A stretch of 64,000 nucleotides of DNA, from the NCBI GenBank assembly GCA_949987565.1, contig OX465101.1, positions 25,387,911-25,451,910 on the forward strand, read 5' to 3'. Below the pieces are notes generated by a model. It was not told where the DNA came from and ran no database searches. It saw nothing but the letters and a program-made list of their open reading frames with translations. The stretch is from Luidia sarsii. Taxonomy: Eukaryota; Echinodermata; Asteroidea; Paxillosida; Luidiidae. Numbering within the stretch: position 1 is the first letter of the stretch; every line of letters starts with the position of its first letter. Made by a program: the position numbers and the translations under genes. Of the stretch, positions 61,048-64,000 are shown piece by piece.

Positions 61048-64000
61048 TTGAAGGCGATTTTCAGGAGGAGTCATTACAAGTCTCTGCAGCAAGATTCTTT
61101 GCAGTGTATTGTAAGCGCGTTGCAATATACTTGGCTGTGCGCCGTCGCTCAAAGAACATGCCTCCTTTGCCTTAAAATAATTCTTGAATTGAGTCTCAGA
61201 TATCATGTCCTTCGATCGGATCCTTTCGAGAGCATGTCAAGCTACAGATAGGTCAATTTTCAGCTTCTGGAACGAAATAGTTTTGATGATAATGACTAGA
61301 AGGCAAAGACCGTCTGACACATACCCCCTACTTGTGTTTTGTTGACAGTCGTATTGCCGCTACACTTATTAAACCGATGGCATCAGGGTACATTTGCCTG
61401 GGCGTATTTCAGTGCAGATTTAAGGTACCTTATTAATTCTTTCGGAAATCGATTGACAAGGCCACGGGCTATGATCTGAACATAGTTTTAGCTTGAAGGT
61501 TTGAATATTAAAGGCGATATTCAGGAGGAGTCATTACAAGTCTCTGCAGCGAGATTCTTTGCAGTGTATTGTAAGCGCGTCGCAATATACTTGGCTGTGC
61601 GCCGTCGCTCAAAGAACATGCCTCCTTTGCCTTAAAATAATTCTTGAATTAAGTCTCAGATATCTTGTCTTTCGATCGGATCCTCTCGAGAGCTCGTCAA
61701 GCTACAGATAGGTCAATTTTCAGCTTCTGGAACGAAATAGTTTTGATGATAATGACTAGAAGGCAAAGACCGTCTGACACATACCCCCTACTTGTGTTTT
61801 GTTGACAGTCGTATTGCCGCTACACTTATTAAACCGATGGCATCAGCGTACATTTGCCTGGGCGTATTTCAGTGCAGATTTAAGGTACCTTACTAATTCT
61901 TTCGGAAATCGATTGACAAGGCCACGGGCTATGATCTGAACACAGTTTTAGCTTGAAGGTTTGAATATTGAAGGCGATATTCAGGAGGAGTCATTACAAG
62001 TCTCTGCAGCGAGATTCTTTGCAGTGTATTGTAAGCGCGTCGCAATATACTTGGCTGTGCGCCGTCGCTCAAAGAACATGCCTCCTTTGCCTTAAAATAA
62101 TTCTTGAATTGAGTCTCAGATATCTTGTCTTTCGATCGGATCCTCTCGAGAGCATGTCAAGCTACAGATAGGTCAATTTTCAGCTTCTGGAACGAAATAG
62201 TTTTGAGGATAAAGACTAGAAGGCAAAGACCGTCTGACACATACCCCCTACTTGTGTTGTGTTGACTGTCGTATTGCCGCTACACTTATTAAACCGATGG
62301 CATCAGGGTACATTTGCCTGGGCGTATTTCAGTGCAGATTTAAGGTACCTTACTAATTCTTTCGGAAATCGATTGACAAGGCCACGGGCTATGATCTGAA
62401 CATAGTTTTAGCTTGAAGGTTTGAATATTGAAGGCGATATTCAGGAGGAGTCATTACAAGTCTCTGCAGCGAGATTCTTTGCAGTGTATTGTAAGCGCGT
62501 CGCAATATACTTGGCTGTGCGCCGTCGCTCAAAGAACATGCCTCCTTTGCCTTAAAATAATTCTTGAATTGAGGCTCAGATATCTTGTCTCTCGATCGGA
62601 TCCTCTCGAGAGCATGTCAAGCTACCGATAGGTCAATTTTCAGACTCTGGAACGAAATAGTTTTGAGGATAAAGACTAGAAGGCAAAGACCGTCTGACAC
62701 ATACCCCCTACTTGTGTTGTGTTGACAGTCGTATTGCCGCTACACTTATTAAACCGATGGCATCAGGGTACATTTGCCTGGGCGTATTTCAGTGCAGATT
62801 TAAGGTACCTTACTAATTCTTTCGGAAATCGATTGACAAGGCCACGGGCTATGATCTGAACATAGTTTTAGCTTGAAGGTTTGAATATTAAAGGCGATAT
62901 TCGGAAGGAGTCATTACAAGTCTCTGCAGCGAGATTCTTTGCAGTGTATTGTAAGCGCGTCGCAATATACTTGGCTGTGCGCCGTCGCTCAAAGAACGTG
63001 CCTCCTTTGCCTTAAAATAATTCTTGAATTAAGTCTCAGATATCTTGTCTTTCGATCGGATCCTCTCGAGAGCATGTCAAGCTACAGATAGGTCAATTTT
63101 CAGCTTCTGGAACGAAATAGTTTTGATGATAATGACTAGAATGCAAAGACCGTCTGACACATACCCCCTACTTGTGTTTTGTTGACAGTCGTATTGCCGC
63201 TAGACTTATTAAACCGATGGCATCAGGGTACATTTGCCTGGGCGTATTTCTGTGCAGATTTAAGGTACCTTACTAATTCTTCCGGAAATCAATGAACAAG
63301 GCCACGGGCTATGATACGAACATAGTTCTAGCTTGAAGGTTTGAATATTGAAGGCGATTTTCAGGAGGAGTCATTACAAGTCTCTGCAGCAAGATTCTTT
63401 GCAGTGTATTGTAAGCGCGTTGCAATATACTTGGCTGTGCGCCGTCGCTCAAAGAACATGCCTCCTTTGCCTTAAAATAATTCTTGAATTAAGTCTCAGA
63501 TATCTTGTCTTTCGATCGGATCCTCTCGAGAGCATGTCAAGCTACAGATAGGTCAATTTTCAGCTTCTGGAACGAAATAGTTTTTATGATAATGACTGGA
63601 AGGCAAAGACCGTCTGACACATACCCCCTACTTGTGTTTTGTTGACAGTCGTATTGCCGCTAGACTTATTAAACCGATGGCATCAGGGTACATTTGCCTG
63701 GGCGTATTTCTGTGCAGATTTAAGGTACCTTACTAATTCTTCCGGAAATCAATTGACAAGGCCACGGGCTATGATATGAACATAGTTCTAGCTTGAAGGT
63801 TTGAATATTGAAGGCGATATTCAGGAGGAGTCATTACAAGTCTCTGCAGCAAGATTCTTTGCAGTGTAATGTAAGCGCGTTGCAATATACTTGGCTGTGC
63901 GCCGTCGCTCAAAGAACATGCCTCCTTTGCCTTAAAATAATTCTTGAATTGAGTCTCAGATATCATGTCCTTCGATCGGATCCTCTCGAGAGCATGTCAA
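61048..64000 (+). repeat. Array block 18: 9-monomer unit, second copy, cut by window end
   Basis: Six full monomers (F-K-S-R-K-D) and 193 bp of an N copy repeat block 17. In this ~2.95-kb overlap I noticed four differences from block 17 (56955/61095, 56981/61121, 58858/62998, 59444/63584), which makes this one of the youngest duplications in the window. The array continues beyond the right edge. Contains no gene. Confidence 0.92.

Larger units (their letters stand above)
1..64000 (+). repeat. Tandem satellite array, ~460-bp monomer, 138 full copies
   Basis: The entire window is made of one monomer repeated head to tail with no interruption. Copies start at 320, 780, 1240, 1700, 2161 and so on to 63808; the steps are 460 bp except for ten of 461 and two of 459. 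All copies share orientation and I found no inversion, unique insert or mobile element. Neighbouring copies differ at a handful of recurring diagnostic sites and usually at zero to two private sites, so the array is strongly homogenised. Long homogeneous arrays of this type are typically centromeric, pericentromeric or on sex or B chromosomes; that placement is inference. No function can be read from the sequence itself. The family is not one I recognise. GC is about 43% and CpG is not depleted, judged from one monomer counted by hand. Confidence 0.98.

Noticed and set aside
1..64000. CRISPR array or other short-repeat/spacer system
   Set aside because: The repeat unit is 460 bp and contiguous, with no unique spacers between copies.
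1..64000. rDNA, 5S, histone or snRNA gene cluster
   Set aside because: I compared the monomer by eye with conserved 5S rRNA and U6 snRNA sequence and saw no match, and no histone-like frame exists.

Overview
The whole window is one uninterrupted head-to-tail array of a single ~460-bp satellite DNA family. I see no protein-coding gene, RNA gene, transposon insertion, CRISPR array or unique spacer anywhere in the 64 kb. Taking the recurring 'ttgaaggcga' as the register (first at 320, last at 63808), there are 138 complete monomers, with 319 bp of a partial monomer on the left and 193 bp on the right. Nearly all monomers are exactly 460 bp; ten are 461 bp and two are 459 bp, which accounts exactly for the 63,488 bp between first and last start. 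Every monomer is on the same strand.

The organism is almost certainly a eukaryote, because a long, homogenised, gene-free tandem array with higher-order structure is typical of centromeric or pericentromeric heterochromatin or of a sex or B chromosome. One monomer hand-counted (3541-4000) is 42.6% GC with 18 CpG, an observed/expected ratio near 0.86. That lack of CpG depletion fits an invertebrate or other lightly methylated genome better than a vertebrate, but this is weak evidence. I do not recognise the family and cannot name the species.

Monomers fall into two linked haplotype lineages. Lineage 1 has gctagact, ttctgtgc, tccggaaatcaattg, gatatg/gatacg, gttctag, gcagcaag and gcgttgc. Lineage 2 has gctacact, ttcagtgc, ttcggaaatcgattg, gatctg, gttttag, gcagcgag and gcgtcgc. 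I use one-letter codes for recurring subtypes (codes, not bases). Lineage 1: A (atcatgtcc end), N (A with gtaatgtaag), D (gattttcagg start), Q (D-like with ctcagcagc), F (D start, A end, usually cctttcgag). Lineage 2: S (plain), R (gaggctc, ctctcgatc, ctaccgata), K (ttaaaggcg, usually cggg), E (gccttgaaat), H (tcatgtctttcgattgg), I (attgaaagc), G (ttgaagg with cggg).

Layout: 0-3 kb is the most diverged part. Then come 3-12 kb, two related 9-10-monomer units; 12-16 kb, a 4-monomer duplication; 16-24.7 kb, mixed; 24.4-27.2 kb, a 3-monomer duplication; 27-35 kb, a 9-monomer (4,141 bp) duplication; 35-45 kb, Q-N-K and R-K rich; 45-51 kb, a D-N-R-K-F unit followed by a 2-monomer duplication; 51-56.9 kb, H/E/I rich with two single-monomer duplications; and 56.9-64 kb, another 9-monomer (4,140 bp) duplication. 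The tetramer R-K-D-N recurs eight times and several successive copies are exactly nine monomers apart, so the underlying higher-order repeat is probably ~4.14 kb, repeatedly rearranged by unequal exchange.

Short open frames recur in each monomer on both strands, but they use TTG starts, overlap antiparallel, are broken by stops or indels in many copies and read through the repeat. I treat them as by-products of repetition. The candidate novelty is the satellite family itself and its visible record of unequal crossing-over.
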